From assembly GCF_000300815.1 (NCBI RefSeq), contig NZ_AMRX01000006.1, positions 310,001-374,000 on the forward strand: a stretch of DNA of 64,000 nt. The letters run 5' to 3'. The notes under the pieces were generated by a model. It was given only the letters and a program-made list of their open reading frames with translations, searched no databases and was not told the origin of the DNA. Both the position numbers and the translations under genes were made by a program. Numbering within the stretch: the stretch's first letter is position 1; the number at the start of each line of letters is the position of its first letter. Origin of the DNA: Gayadomonas joobiniege G7 (GTDB lineage: Bacteria > Pseudomonadota > Gammaproteobacteria > Enterobacterales > Alteromonadaceae). Positions 47,653-59,180 of this stretch are shown here, in pieces.

Positions 47653-49116
47653 ATGGTCTCGCAGAATAAAAAGCCATGTGATTTAGTATTATTCGGTACC
47701 AAAGGAGACTTAGCGCGCCGAAAGCTGTTACCTTCTTTGTATCAATTAGAAAAAGCCGGATTGCTTGACGAAAAAACGCGTATCATTGGCGTCGCAAGAC
47801 ACGAGATGTCGCAATCTCAGTTTGTTAACATGGTTGATGAAGCTCTTAATACCTTTATGAAAGAAGACGTTTGCCAAGACACTTGGGCGCGTTTTTCTGA
47901 AAAACTTGATTATTGTCAGATTGATTTAAAAGATCCTGAAAATTACCGTGTTTTGCAAGAGCATGTGAATCAGGAAGAAAGAGTCACATTAAACTATTTT
48001 TCAACCCCACCTAGCATCTTCGGCAACATCTGCGAGGGTATCCACACTGCGGGTTTAATTAACGATGAAACTAGAGTTGTTTTAGAAAAGCCAATCGGCC
48101 ATGATTTAGCTTCATCAAAGGTCATCAATGATCAAGTCGCTAAATATTTTAATGAAGACCAGATCTATCGCATCGATCACTACTTAGGTAAAGAAACCAC
48201 CTTAAACTTACTTGCGCTGCGGTTTGCAAACTCTTTGTTTACCAATAACTGGGATCATAACTGCATTGATCATGTGCAAATTACCGTTGCTGAAGAAGTG
48301 GGTATCGAAGGTCGATGGGGATATTTTGACGATGCGGGTCAAATGCGAGATATGGTGCAAAACCACTTATTGCAATTATTATGTTTGATTGCAATGAATC
48401 CGCCAATCAGTCTCGATGCAAATCATGTTCGTGACGAAAAATTACGTGTATTAAAATGTCTTCGTCCAATTACCAAAGACACAGTGGCCGATAAAACCGT
48501 TCGTGGTCAATATACCTCTGGTTTCATCCGAGGTAAGGCTGTGCCTGGTTATTTAGAAGAAGAAGGTGCAAATACTCAATCAAACACAGAAACGTTTGTA
48601 TCTATGCGTGTTGATATCGATAACTGGCGTTGGTCAGGTGTGCCTTTCTACTTGCGTACTGGTAAGCGGATGCCAGAAAAGCTAACAGAGATAGTGGTAC
48701 ATTTTAAAAATATGCCGCACAATATCTTTAAAGAAAGTTACGGCACTTTGCCAGCTAACGTATTGACCATTCGAATGCAACCACGTGAAGGTGTTGAAGT
48801 TTCAATGCTCAATAAAATCCCAGGTTTAGATGAGCATATGAATCTGCAAGAAACTAAATTGGATTTGAGCTTTAGTGAAGCTTTTTCTGATCGCCGCATT
48901 GCCGATGCTTACGAGCGCCTGTTATTAGAAGCGTTATTAGGCAACCAGTCTTTATTTGTTCGCCGTGATGAAGTTGAAGCAGCATGGACCTGGGTGGATG
49001 GTATTTTCCAAGCTTGGGACGATGTGCGTGACAAGCCAAAACCTTATTCAGCGGGTACTTGTGGGCCAGACGCCTCAATTTTATTAATGGCTAAAGACAA
49101 TCGCGAGTGGGATTAG
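47653..49116 (+). CDS. zwf: Glucose-6-phosphate 1-dehydrogenase
   Basis: Oxidises glucose-6-phosphate to 6-phosphogluconolactone with NADP. About 487 residues. The nucleotide-binding GTKGDLARRKLLPSLY is at the N-terminus, and the active-site RIDHYLGKE holds the substrate lysine and histidine. The start is ATG of MVSQNKKPCD, with GGGGAG 9 bases upstream; a further in-frame ATG 17 codons earlier lies in the leader. It is first in zwf-pgl-edd-glk-eda. Confidence 0.97.
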   Translation: MVSQNKKPCDLVLFGTKGDLARRKLLPSLYQLEKAGLLDEKTRIIGVARHEMSQSQFVNMVDEALNTFMKEDVCQDTWARFSEKLDYCQIDLKDPENYRVLQEHVNQEERVTLNYFSTPPSIFGNICEGIHTAGLINDETRVVLEKPIGHDLASSKVINDQVAKYFNEDQIYRIDHYLGKETTLNLLALRFANSLFTNNWDHNCIDHVQITVAEEVGIEGRWGYFDDAGQMRDMVQNHLLQLLCLIAMNPPISLDANHVRDEKLRVLKCLRPITKDTVADKTVRGQYTSGFIRGKAVPGYLEEEGANTQSNTETFVSMRVDIDNWRWSGVPFYLRTGKRMPEKLTEIVVHFKNMPHNIFKESYGTLPANVLTIRMQPREGVEVSMLNKIPGLDEHMNLQETKLDLSFSEAFSDRRIADAYERLLLEALLGNQSLFVRRDEVEAAWTWVDGIFQAWDDVRDKPKPYSAGTCGPDASILLMAKDNREWD

Positions 49117-49126
49117 AGGGTTAATC

Positions 49127-49816
49127 ATGCAATTGAATGAATTTGCTTCTAGCGAAGCTTTAAACACAGAATTTGCCAGCAAAGTTGCAAACTTATTGGC
49201 TCAAGGCATTGCCACTAATGGTGAAGCCAGTTTAGTGGTCTCTGGTGGCCGTACACCACTGCCATTTTTTAAACAACTTGCGCAAACGGATATCGAATGG
49301 TCAAAAGTTAAAGTGACTTTGGCTGACGAACGCTGGGTGGATGAAAACAATGACGCAAGCAATACAGCATTGGTTAAACAAAACTTATTGCAAGGTAATG
49401 CAGCTGCAGCGACATTTGTTGAGTTAAAAACAGCCGCAGCCAGCGCGTTTGACGCGGAAGCCGAGGTGGCCAAAAATTTACAAGCTTTGCCTTTTCCGCT
49501 GGATGTTTTAATTTTAGGCATGGGCGAAGATGGCCACACAGCCTCTTTATTCCCATGTTGTGAGCAATTGGAACAAGGTTTAACTTCCTTGTCTACGACG
49601 ATTGCGACACAACCAACCACAGCACCACATGAGCGGATGTCATTAACATTAAACGCTTTATTAAACAGTCGTCAGATTTTTATTCATTTAGTGGGCGACA
49701 GTAAAAAAGCAGTATTAGACAAAGCTTTAGCTGGCGATGACGTTAAAGAAATGCCGATTCGAGCTGTGTTACAACAAGAGTTAACCCCAGTCGAAGTTGT
49801 CTGGGCTGCAAAATAA
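49127..49816 (+). CDS. pgl: 6-phosphogluconolactonase
   Basis: Hydrolyses the lactone made by Zwf to 6-phosphogluconate. 229 residues of the DevB/NagB-like type. VSGGRTPLPFF near residue 38, VTLADERWVD, and LGMGEDGHTASLFP are the family motifs. It lies 10 bases after zwf and before edd, in the same direction. Confidence 0.96.
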   Translation: MQLNEFASSEALNTEFASKVANLLAQGIATNGEASLVVSGGRTPLPFFKQLAQTDIEWSKVKVTLADERWVDENNDASNTALVKQNLLQGNAAAATFVELKTAAASAFDAEAEVAKNLQALPFPLDVLILGMGEDGHTASLFPCCEQLEQGLTSLSTTIATQPTTAPHERMSLTLNALLNSRQIFIHLVGDSKKAVLDKALAGDDVKEMPIRAVLQQELTPVEVVWAAK

Positions 49817-49844
49817 CGCATAAATTAAAGGAGGGGAGCCTTAT

Positions 49845-51671
49845 ATGAATGCAATCGTGCAGGAAGTAACTCAACGTATTATTGAACGCAGCCGCGCAAG
49901 TCGCCAAGCGTATCTGGATAAAGTTGAGCGGGCCCGAGTAAAGGGCCCACATCGTGAAGTTTTGTCTTGTGGTAACTTAGCCCATGGTTATGCCGCTTGT
50001 GGCCAACAAGACAAATCCACATTAAAACAATTTACCAAATCTAATATTGGTATCATTACCTCGTACAACGATATGTTGTCAGCACATCAGCCGTATGAAC
50101 ATTATCCGCAAATCATTAAACAAGCGATAGCAGAAGCTGGTAGTGTTGCACAAGTTGCAGGTGGTGTACCGGCTATGTGTGATGGGGTGACACAAGGCCA
50201 ACCAGGGATGGATTTAAGCTTAGCATCGCGTGATGTTATTGCTATGGCTTCAAATATTGGTTTGTCGCATAATATGTTCGACGGTGCTCTGATGCTTGGG
50301 ATCTGTGATAAAATTGTCCCAGGTTTAATGATGTCAGCATTGTCATTTGGTCATCTACCTTTTGTATTTGTTCCAGCTGGGCCTATGCCATCTGGCATCT
50401 CTAACGCCGAAAAAACCAAAGTCCGTATGTTACATGCAGAAGGTAAAGTTGGCCGTGACGCGTTATTAGAATCAGAATCGGCTTCGTACCATTCGCCAGG
50501 TACTTGCACTTTTTATGGCACTGCAAATAGTAATCAGCTAGTGGTTGAAGTGATGGGTCTGCATTTACCAGGTTCATCTTTTGTCGTTACCGAGTCTGAT
50601 TTGCGCCTAGAGCTAACACGAGCGGCAGCCCGCCAAGTCACTCGTTTAACACACTTAGGGACTGAATATACCCCGATTGCAAAAATAGTTGATGAAAAGT
50701 CTGTTGTAAACGGCATCATAGCTTTATTAGCGACAGGCGGTTCAACCAACCATACAATGCACTTGGTCGCAATGGCGCGTTCAGCTGGCATTATCGTTAA
50801 CTGGGACGATTTTTCAGATTTATCCAATGCAACGCCTTTATTAACCCGCATTTACCCTAATGGCAGCGCTGATATTAATCAGTTTCATGACGCTGGTGGT
50901 ATGGCAGTGTTATTTAAACAATTATTAGATGCTGATTTATTACATCAAGATGTACACACTGTTTGTGGGCAAGGCTTAGAAAAATATACAAAAACACCTA
51001 TCTTAAAAGACGGTGAATTAGAATGGATTGATGAAGGTGGCCAATCAAAAGATCCTTCGATTATTGCAAGCAGCGAAAAACCATTCAAATCTAATGGTGG
51101 TTTGCAAGTATTGAGTGGTAATTTAGGCCGTAGTGTGATGAAAACTTCGTCGCTGCCAACCGGTGAAGCTGTATTTAAAGCACCAGCACGTGTTTTTGAA
51201 AGTCAGCATGCTTTAGAAGAAGCTTTTAAAGCCGATCAATTGCACGGCGATTTTGTTGCTGTGGTTCGTTTTCAAGGACCAAAAGCTGTTGGTATGCCAG
51301 AGCTGCATAAACTGACGCCGCCATTGGGGGTTTTACAAGATCGGGGACAAAAAGTCGCTTTAGTCACCGATGGTCGTATGTCAGGCGCATCAGGCCGTGT
51401 ACCTGCTGCAATTCACATGACGCCAGAAGCAATAGATGGTGGTCTTCTATGTAAGGTAGAAGATGGAGACCTGATTGAAATTGATTCTAACAAAGGCATT
51501 GTTAACTTATTGGTTGACGAAAACACATTGGCAAGCCGCCAAGCCAAAACGCCTGATCTAGTGGCGCAAGAGCGAGAAGGCATGGGACGCGAATTTTTTG
51601 GTGCAATTCGCAGCCATATGACAGGTGCTGAAGAGGGCGCTTGTAGCTTGTTTGTAGAGGAAAAAATATAA
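49845..51671 (+). CDS. edd: Phosphogluconate dehydratase
   Basis: First committed Entner-Doudoroff enzyme: 6-phosphogluconate to KDPG. 608 residues (E. coli 603). An iron-sulphur enzyme of the IlvD/Edd family; [38 protein letters not shown] (a cluster cysteine) and the segment [15 protein letters not shown] (another) are typical. [14 protein letters not shown] closes the active site. GGAGGGG-like ribosome binding site upstream. It is 2 bases from glk. Confidence 0.97.
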   Translation: MNAIVQEVTQRIIERSRASRQAYLDKVERARVKGPHREVLSCGNLAHGYAACGQQDKSTLKQFTKSNIGIITSYNDMLSAHQPYEHYPQIIKQAIAEAGSVAQVAGGVPAMCDGVTQGQPGMDLSLASRDVIAMASNIGLSHNMFDGALMLGICDKIVPGLMMSALSFGHLPFVFVPAGPMPSGISNAEKTKVRMLHAEGKVGRDALLESESASYHSPGTCTFYGTANSNQLVVEVMGLHLPGSSFVVTESDLRLELTRAAARQVTRLTHLGTEYTPIAKIVDEKSVVNGIIALLATGGSTNHTMHLVAMARSAGIIVNWDDFSDLSNATPLLTRIYPNGSADINQFHDAGGMAVLFKQLLDADLLHQDVHTVCGQGLEKYTKTPILKDGELEWIDEGGQSKDPSIIASSEKPFKSNGGLQVLSGNLGRSVMKTSSLPTGEAVFKAPARVFESQHALEEAFKADQLHGDFVAVVRFQGPKAVGMPELHKLTPPLGVLQDRGQKVALVTDGRMSGASGRVPAAIHMTPEAIDGGLLCKVEDGDLIEIDSNKGIVNLLVDENTLASRQAKTPDLVAQEREGMGREFFGAIRSHMTGAEEGACSLFVEEKI

Positions 51672-51673
51672 TT

Positions 51674-52618
51674 ATGACTCGACTGGTGGCCGATATCGGC
51701 GGCACAAATATGCGGATCGCACAAACCACTGGCATCAATCAGTTAACCGATATTCGTAAATATCAAGTAACTGATTATGCCTCTCCGGCTGCGACCATCA
51801 AAGCGTACATTGAAGAAACCGGATGTGGCAAAGTAACAGATGCTTGTTTGGCTATCGCCAGTCCGATCAAAGGTGATGTAATCACCATGACTAATCATAG
51901 CTGGCAATTTTCGATTGAAAAAAGCCGTTGCGAGTTAGGTTTATCCGCTTTGCATATGATTAACGACTTTACAGCGATTGCGCTTTCTGTTCCTTTTTTA
52001 CAAGAATCACAAAAAGTGCAAATCGGCGGTCAAGCTGCCGTTGCTAATAAACCGATTGCGGTTTTTGGTGCAGGAACTGGCTTAGGCGCAGCACACGTGA
52101 TCCCACATGCTGGCAAATGGATAGCGTTAGCAGGTGAGGGTGGTCATGTATCATTTGCACCGAATTCTGAATTAGAACGAAAAGTGTTGGCCGTTCTAGC
52201 AGAGCAATTCGGACATGTTTCAGCAGAGCGTTTAATTTCGGGACAAGGGATAAAGAATATTTATCACGCACTTGCAAAAGTGCTGGCTTTGCCCGCTGAG
52301 GATTTAACGCCTGCAGAAATTTCTGCAAAAGCAATTGCAAAAGAATGTGCGCTCTGTCAACAGACGCTTGCAATGTTTGCAGAAACTATGGGGAGCTTTG
52401 GAGGTAATCTAGCGGTAAATCTGCTCACAGAAGGTGGCGTTTATATCGCAGGTGGCATAGTGCCACGTTTTATTGATTACATAAAAACAAGTCAATTCCG
52501 TCAACGGTTTGAGAGTAAAGGTCGTTTGGCCAGCTTTAATAAAAATGTTCCTGTTTTTATTGTGACGGAAGAACAACCTGGGCTATTGGGAGCTGCGGCT
52601 TACCTAGCTCAACTTTAA
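51674..52618 (+). CDS. glk: Glucokinase
   Basis: ATP-dependent phosphorylation of glucose to feed Zwf. 314 residues, ROK/glucokinase fold of the Glk (E. coli) type. VADIGGTNMRIA is the phosphate-binding loop near the start. HMINDFTAIALSVPFL carries the catalytic Asp. FGAGTGLGAAHV and GEGGHVSFAP follow. It sits between edd and eda, completing a glucose-to-pyruvate set. Confidence 0.96.
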   Translation: MTRLVADIGGTNMRIAQTTGINQLTDIRKYQVTDYASPAATIKAYIEETGCGKVTDACLAIASPIKGDVITMTNHSWQFSIEKSRCELGLSALHMINDFTAIALSVPFLQESQKVQIGGQAAVANKPIAVFGAGTGLGAAHVIPHAGKWIALAGEGGHVSFAPNSELERKVLAVLAEQFGHVSAERLISGQGIKNIYHALAKVLALPAEDLTPAEISAKAIAKECALCQQTLAMFAETMGSFGGNLAVNLLTEGGVYIAGGIVPRFIDYIKTSQFRQRFESKGRLASFNKNVPVFIVTEEQPGLLGAAAYLAQL

Positions 52619-52632
52619 GGGGTTAAATTAGT

Positions 52633-53274
52633 ATGACTACTCGTAATTGGACAATGCAGCCAAACGAACTAATGAATGTTGGTCCGGTTGTACCTGTATT
52701 AGTTTTCAAAAAGATTGAACATGCTCTGCCAGTTGCAGAAGCTTTATTGGAAGGTGGTGTTAGAGTGCTTGAAATCACTTTACGCACCGATTGTGCTTTA
52801 GATGCCATTAAATTGATTAGCGAAAAATTACCTGAAGCCATTACAGGTGCTGGTACCGTAATCAACCCACAGCAATTACAAGCTGTAGAAGATCATGGGG
52901 CTACTTTTGCGATTAGTCCAGGTATCACTGAAAAGCTGCTGACCGCAGCGAATGCAGGTAAAACAGCATTATTACCTGGCATCTCTACTATTTCTGAGTT
53001 AATGACGGGCATTGATTTGGGGTATGATAGCTTCAAATTCTTCCCAGCTGAATCTAATGGTGGTGTACCTGCTGTAAAATCAATCGGTGGCCCTTTCCCT
53101 CAGATTAATTTCTGCCCAACTGGTGGTATTAACCCTGGTAACTATAAAGAATATTTAGCTCTGCCAAATGTTCGCTGTGTTGGTGGCTCATGGTTAGTGC
53201 CACAAGATGCAGTAGAAGCGGGTGATTGGAAAAAGATCACTGAATTAGCAAAAGCAGCTGTTGAGCTTAAATAA
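52633..53274 (+). CDS. eda: KDPG / 4-hydroxy-2-oxoglutarate aldolase
   Basis: Splits KDPG into pyruvate and glyceraldehyde-3-phosphate. 213 residues, class I aldolase; the Schiff-base lysine is in FKFFPAES and the supporting Glu in [26 protein letters not shown] is characteristic. Last gene of the Entner-Doudoroff cluster; its glyceraldehyde-3-phosphate product is the substrate of convergent gapA. Confidence 0.97.
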   Translation: MTTRNWTMQPNELMNVGPVVPVLVFKKIEHALPVAEALLEGGVRVLEITLRTDCALDAIKLISEKLPEAITGAGTVINPQQLQAVEDHGATFAISPGITEKLLTAANAGKTALLPGISTISELMTGIDLGYDSFKFFPAESNGGVPAVKSIGGPFPQINFCPTGGINPGNYKEYLALPNVRCVGGSWLVPQDAVEAGDWKKITELAKAAVELK

Positions 53275-53302
53275 TACGCTTTTGTTTTAAAGAGAGTCTA
53301 AA

Positions 53303-53336
53303 ACAAAAATACCGGCAAAAGCCGGTATTTTTTTAT
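53303..53336. terminator. Bidirectional terminator between eda and gapA
   Basis: AAATACCGGC, loop AAAA, GCCGGTATTT followed by TTTTT; on the other strand the hairpin is followed by TTTTGTTTT. It ends eda and gapA, which converge here. Confidence 0.9.
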
Positions 53337-53350
53337 CTTAATTTTAAACC

Positions 53351-54631
<1,281 letters not shown>

Positions 54632-56833
54632 ATGAATAAAAAAATGATAGACGACTTAGCTAATGCAAAAGGCATAGAAACGAACTATCGAGATGCTTGG
54701 GGCAAGGACATGCAGGTTGATACCCGTAGTAAAGCCAGTATTCTGCAATCTATGGGTTATGATATCAGTAGCCAATCGGCACTGAATGAACAACTCGAAC
54801 AAGAAAAACAAGACTTTTGGTTAACTGCATTAGATCCAGTTAAAGTATTTAGGCAAAAAGACAGTTTTGATATAGAGGTTAGAGTGCCGATAGCTTTGGC
54901 GACCGAAACGCTCACCCTTTCATTGACTTGTGAAAATGCCCAAACACCCCGTCGTTTTCCTCTTAAGCCGGTCGACTGTGAAATGATAGATGTTGCAGAG
55001 ATTGATGGTTACGAGTATCAAGAATACCTATCACAAATACCTATTGATTGTGAGCTTGGTTACCATACTTTGCAATTATTAACGCCCGACGGCCAGATAA
55101 TTGGTGAGCAATTATTAATTGTCGCGCCAGATAAATGTTACCAACATCCAGCGGTTGCTAACGGTGGACGTGTTTGGGGCATTAACGTGCAATTGTACTG
55201 CTTACGTTCAGAACACAACTTTGGTATTGGTAATTTTACTGATTTAAAACAGTTAATTGAACAGTCAGCCGAGACAGGTTGTCAGTTTATTGGTTTAAAT
55301 CCGATTCATGCGTTATATCCTAATTGCCCGGAATCAGCCAGCCCGTATAGTCCTTCTTCACGACGCTGGTTAAACATTATGTACATAGATCCACTTGCTG
55401 TTGCCGGGTTTGATGCATGTAAAAGAGCACAAAGTTTGTATCATTCTAGCGGGTTCCAAAAGAAATTAGCCTCAGCACGAGCCGCTGAGTATGTGGATTA
55501 TTTGGCAGTTAGCGAACTTAATCTTCCTCTGCTGAAAATCTTACACCAGCACTTTCGTTCTGAGATCCTAGCTAAAGATGGCAATTTAACCGTTGCGTAT
55601 AAAAACTTTCTTGCCCGCGGGGGAGAACCACTCAAACAACAAGCTGTATTTGATGCAATTCAAGAAACCCTTACTCAACAAGGCATCAATGCTTGGGGGT
55701 GGCCGAGTTGGCCCGAAGCGTTAAATCGAGCCGATAAACCTGCGGTTGCCGAATTTGCTGAGCAGCATGCTGAGTTAGTCGATTTTTATATATGGTGTCA
55801 GTGGTTAGCGCAAACCCAATTAGACGAATGTCAGCAACTGGCTTTAGATAAAGGCATGAAAATTGGATTATACCGAGATTTAGCCGTGGGTGTTAGCTCA
55901 GGGAGTGCTGAAATTTGGGCAAATCATTCAATTTATTGCCATCAAGTGAGTGTTGGGGCACCCCCAGATCCACTCGGACCTTTGGGTCAAAATTGGGGCT
56001 TGCCGCCGATTGAACCGAACCGTTTATATCAGCAAAAGTACCAAACACTTATCAATTTGTACCGTGATAATATGCGAGCTTGTGGGGCTTTGCGTATTGA
56101 TCATGTGATGGCACTATTGCGTTTATGGTGGGTGCCAAAAGACGCACAAGCGACAGATGGCGCCTACGTGTATTACCCAATAGATGATATTTTAGGGATT
56201 TTATGTCTTGAAAGCCATCGTAACAAATGTATGGTGGTAGGCGAAGATTTAGGCACTGTGCCTGACGGGATACGTGAAATATTCGCCGAAAACGGTCTTT
56301 ATTCGTATAAAGTCTTTTTCTTTGAAACAGCGGAAGACGGTGGATATTTATCGCCCGCACATTATCCATCACAATCGTTAGCCGCACTTACCACCCACGA
56401 CCTGCCAACTTTGCCTGGCTTCTGGGAGTGCGAAGATTTAAAACTGGGCGAGCGTTTAGGCATTTATCAAAGTGGTGAACAATTAGATGGTTTGTTTCAT
56501 CAACGTCACCATGCAAAACAGCGGATCCTTGACAGTTTGCATGGGCATGGTGTTTTACCAGACGATTTTGCGCGCGATGTATTCGCCGTTGGCGGCATGG
56601 ATTGGACGTTAAATTCAGCGTTTCAGTGTCATTTAGCCAGTACACAAGCCGCTTTTTTAAGCTTACAACTGGAAGATGCGTTGCAAATGTATAGTCCTGT
56701 CAATGTGCCAGGCACGAGTGATGAATACCCTAACTGGCGTCGAAAGTTGAGCCGTAACTTGGTGGATATCTTTAACGATGAAAAAATAATGGGTTTGTAC
56801 CGAAAATTAAATCAGATCCGTATAACTAACTGA
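54632..56833 (+). CDS. malQ: 4-alpha-glucanotransferase (amylomaltase)
   Basis: Disproportionates maltodextrins. 733 residues, GH77. The N-terminal ~150 residues form an extra domain found in proteobacterial MalQ. Active-site features: nucleophile Asp in GLYRDLAVGVSSGSAEIW, acid/base Glu in VVGEDLGTVP, stabiliser Asp in LTTHDLPTLPGFWE. It heads malQ-glgB-glgX on the plus strand, so maltodextrin and glycogen turnover are linked. Confidence 0.95.
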   Translation: MNKKMIDDLANAKGIETNYRDAWGKDMQVDTRSKASILQSMGYDISSQSALNEQLEQEKQDFWLTALDPVKVFRQKDSFDIEVRVPIALATETLTLSLTCENAQTPRRFPLKPVDCEMIDVAEIDGYEYQEYLSQIPIDCELGYHTLQLLTPDGQIIGEQLLIVAPDKCYQHPAVANGGRVWGINVQLYCLRSEHNFGIGNFTDLKQLIEQSAETGCQFIGLNPIHALYPNCPESASPYSPSSRRWLNIMYIDPLAVAGFDACKRAQSLYHSSGFQKKLASARAAEYVDYLAVSELNLPLLKILHQHFRSEILAKDGNLTVAYKNFLARGGEPLKQQAVFDAIQETLTQQGINAWGWPSWPEALNRADKPAVAEFAEQHAELVDFYIWCQWLAQTQLDECQQLALDKGMKIGLYRDLAVGVSSGSAEIWANHSIYCHQVSVGAPPDPLGPLGQNWGLPPIEPNRLYQQKYQTLINLYRDNMRACGALRIDHVMALLRLWWVPKDAQATDGAYVYYPIDDILGILCLESHRNKCMVVGEDLGTVPDGIREIFAENGLYSYKVFFFETAEDGGYLSPAHYPSQSLAALTTHDLPTLPGFWECEDLKLGERLGIYQSGEQLDGLFHQRHHAKQRILDSLHGHGVLPDDFARDVFAVGGMDWTLNSAFQCHLASTQAAFLSLQLEDALQMYSPVNVPGTSDEYPNWRRKLSRNLVDIFNDEKIMGLYRKLNQIRITN

Positions 56834-56984
56834 CATAAACAATGGCAATGCGTCAAATGGCCAACTAATATTAAAGAGCAAAGCTTGAGCGTATTAAAGA
56901 TTGGCCGCTGAATCACTTAGCGTGAGCGGTCAACAAAGAATGTTTGCGTTTCATTATTATAAACATGCAACTACAGGACAGAGT

Positions 56985-59177
56985 ATGCTGGTAGATAAAT
57001 TACAAGAAGCTAGATTAACCCACCCATTTAATTATCTTGGGCGTCATGTTGACGAAAAGGGCGACACCCTAATCCGCGTTTGGGCCCCTCACGCAAGACT
57101 CATTGAAATTATTGACCACAGTTCAGGTGAGCCGGTTGGTTCTTTGACCAGTGAAGATGAAAAAGGGTTATTTAGTGAGCGCTTTACTGGCTTAAGCGAT
57201 GATTTTGTTTACCGTTTGAAAATCACTAATGAGCAAGATACGTACGAAGTTTTAGACCCATATCAGTTTCAGCAAGCGGCCTATCATGCAGTCCATTATG
57301 TGACCATGAAACCACAAAATGTTTATAATCAGTTAGGTGCTCAACTTATTGATCTGCCGATGCCAAACGGGCAAAGTGTTCGAGCGACTCGGTTTGCTGT
57401 TTATGCCCCAAATGCAGTTGCTGTAAGTCTGATCAGCGACATTAATTTTTGGGATGGCCGCATGCACCCAATGCAAAAAACCGACTGTGGTCACTGGGTA
57501 TTAGTAATGCCAGAGATGGGACCAGGCAGTAAATATAAATTTGAAATTAAAGATCCTTTAGGTAATCGCTTGCCTCACAAATCGGATCCTGTTGGGTTTT
57601 CTGCCGAACAATACCCATCCCATACGTCTATTGTTTACGACCATTCTACCTATCAGTGGAAAGATAAAGAATGGCTAGAAGAGCAAGCTTGTATTGATCG
57701 CTACCGCACCCCAATGTCTATTTACGAGTTACATGCTAGCAGTTGGAAAGCACACTTTAATAATGACGGGCGCAAACCCTTAAGTTACCACGAGCTTGCC
57801 GAGCAGTTGGTTGCTTACGTCAAAGATATGGGCTACACACATATAGAATTATTGCCGATTTCCGAGTTTCCGTACGACGGTTCTTGGGGGTATCAGCCGG
57901 TCGGTTTGTTTGCGCCAACCAGTCGGTTTGGCTCACCTGATGATTTTAAGTTTTTTGTTGATACCTGCCACCAAAACAACATTGGGGTGATAATCGATTG
58001 GGTACCAGCACATTTCCCAGAAGATGGCCATGGTTTAGCACGTTTTGATGGCACTTATGTTTACGAATATGAAGATCCACGGCGTGGTTGGCATCCAGAC
58101 TGGAACTCCTGCATTTACGACTTTGGTAAAGAAAATGTTCGTCAATTTTTAGTCGCTAGTGCGCTTTATTGGTTAGATAAATTTCATGTTGATGCGCTGC
58201 GCGTGGATGCCGTTGCGAGTATGTTATATTGGGATTATTCACGTAACGATGGTGAATGGGTTCCTAATGTTGATGGTGGTAACGAAAACTACGAAGCTGT
58301 AAGTTTGCTGCGTTGGTTTAATGAAGAAGTATACAAAAGCTTCCCTCATGCATTTACCATTGCCGAAGAGTCAACCGCGTTTCCAAAAGTTTCGCGACCA
58401 GTATTTGAAGGCGGTTTAGGTTTTGGGTTTAAGTGGAATATGGGCTGGATGCACGATAGCTTGCATTTTATTTCAAAAGATCCTGCGTACCGAAAATACC
58501 ATCACAACGAAATTACTTTTTCGATGGTTTATGCATATAACGAAAACTTTATTTTACCGATTTCACACGATGAAGTTGTCCATGGCAAAGGATCTCTGTT
58601 GAATAAAATGCCTGGTGATGAATGGCAAGCTGCTGCCAACCACAGATGTTATGCCGCATTTATGTATGGCCATCCGGGTAAAAAACTTAATTTTATGGGC
58701 AATGATATCGGTCAGGGGAACGAGTGGAATTACCAAGGCAGCGTTGAATGGCACCTGTTAGAGTTTGATAAACATAAAGGCATTCAAAACCTATATCGAG
58801 ATCTGAATAAATTATATACCAGTTATCCTGCTTTATATGAAAACGATCATGAGCCAGGAGGGTTTGAATGGATAGAGCATCAAGATGCGGGTCAAAGCAT
58901 TTTATCTTTTGTTCGTTTTAATCGTGATAAATCAGAAGCCATCTATGTGCTTTGCAACTTTACTCCTATCCCAAGAGATGGTTATCGGATAGGTGTTAAA
59001 GAAGCGGGTAAATACAAATTGATATTAAACACCGATGATAAAAAATATTGGGGTAGTGGTTATGGCAAAGTAGTTGAATTTGAAGCGCAAGATCATACTT
59101 GGCAAGGGCAACCCTATTCAATTATGTTAGATTTGCCACCACTTGCGAGTGTTTATGTCGTCAAGGTAGTGGAGTAA
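56985..59177 (+). CDS. glgB: 1,4-alpha-glucan branching enzyme
   Basis: Introduces alpha-1,6 branches into glycogen. 730 residues from the ATG of MLVDKLQEARLTHPF, which has AGGA upstream; longer readings (ATG 15 codons or TTG 28 codons earlier) are less likely, and the region there forms a TTGGCCGCT/AGCGGTCAA hairpin. Two N-terminal beta-sandwich domains precede the GH13 barrel. Catalytic residues are Asp in DALRVDAVASM, Glu in IAEESTAFP and Asp in SHDEVVHG. It lies 3 bases before glgX. Confidence 0.96.
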   Translation: MLVDKLQEARLTHPFNYLGRHVDEKGDTLIRVWAPHARLIEIIDHSSGEPVGSLTSEDEKGLFSERFTGLSDDFVYRLKITNEQDTYEVLDPYQFQQAAYHAVHYVTMKPQNVYNQLGAQLIDLPMPNGQSVRATRFAVYAPNAVAVSLISDINFWDGRMHPMQKTDCGHWVLVMPEMGPGSKYKFEIKDPLGNRLPHKSDPVGFSAEQYPSHTSIVYDHSTYQWKDKEWLEEQACIDRYRTPMSIYELHASSWKAHFNNDGRKPLSYHELAEQLVAYVKDMGYTHIELLPISEFPYDGSWGYQPVGLFAPTSRFGSPDDFKFFVDTCHQNNIGVIIDWVPAHFPEDGHGLARFDGTYVYEYEDPRRGWHPDWNSCIYDFGKENVRQFLVASALYWLDKFHVDALRVDAVASMLYWDYSRNDGEWVPNVDGGNENYEAVSLLRWFNEEVYKSFPHAFTIAEESTAFPKVSRPVFEGGLGFGFKWNMGWMHDSLHFISKDPAYRKYHHNEITFSMVYAYNENFILPISHDEVVHGKGSLLNKMPGDEWQAAANHRCYAAFMYGHPGKKLNFMGNDIGQGNEWNYQGSVEWHLLEFDKHKGIQNLYRDLNKLYTSYPALYENDHEPGGFEWIEHQDAGQSILSFVRFNRDKSEAIYVLCNFTPIPRDGYRIGVKEAGKYKLILNTDDKKYWGSGYGKVVEFEAQDHTWQGQPYSIMLDLPPLASVYVVKVVE

Positions 59178-59180
59178 CGG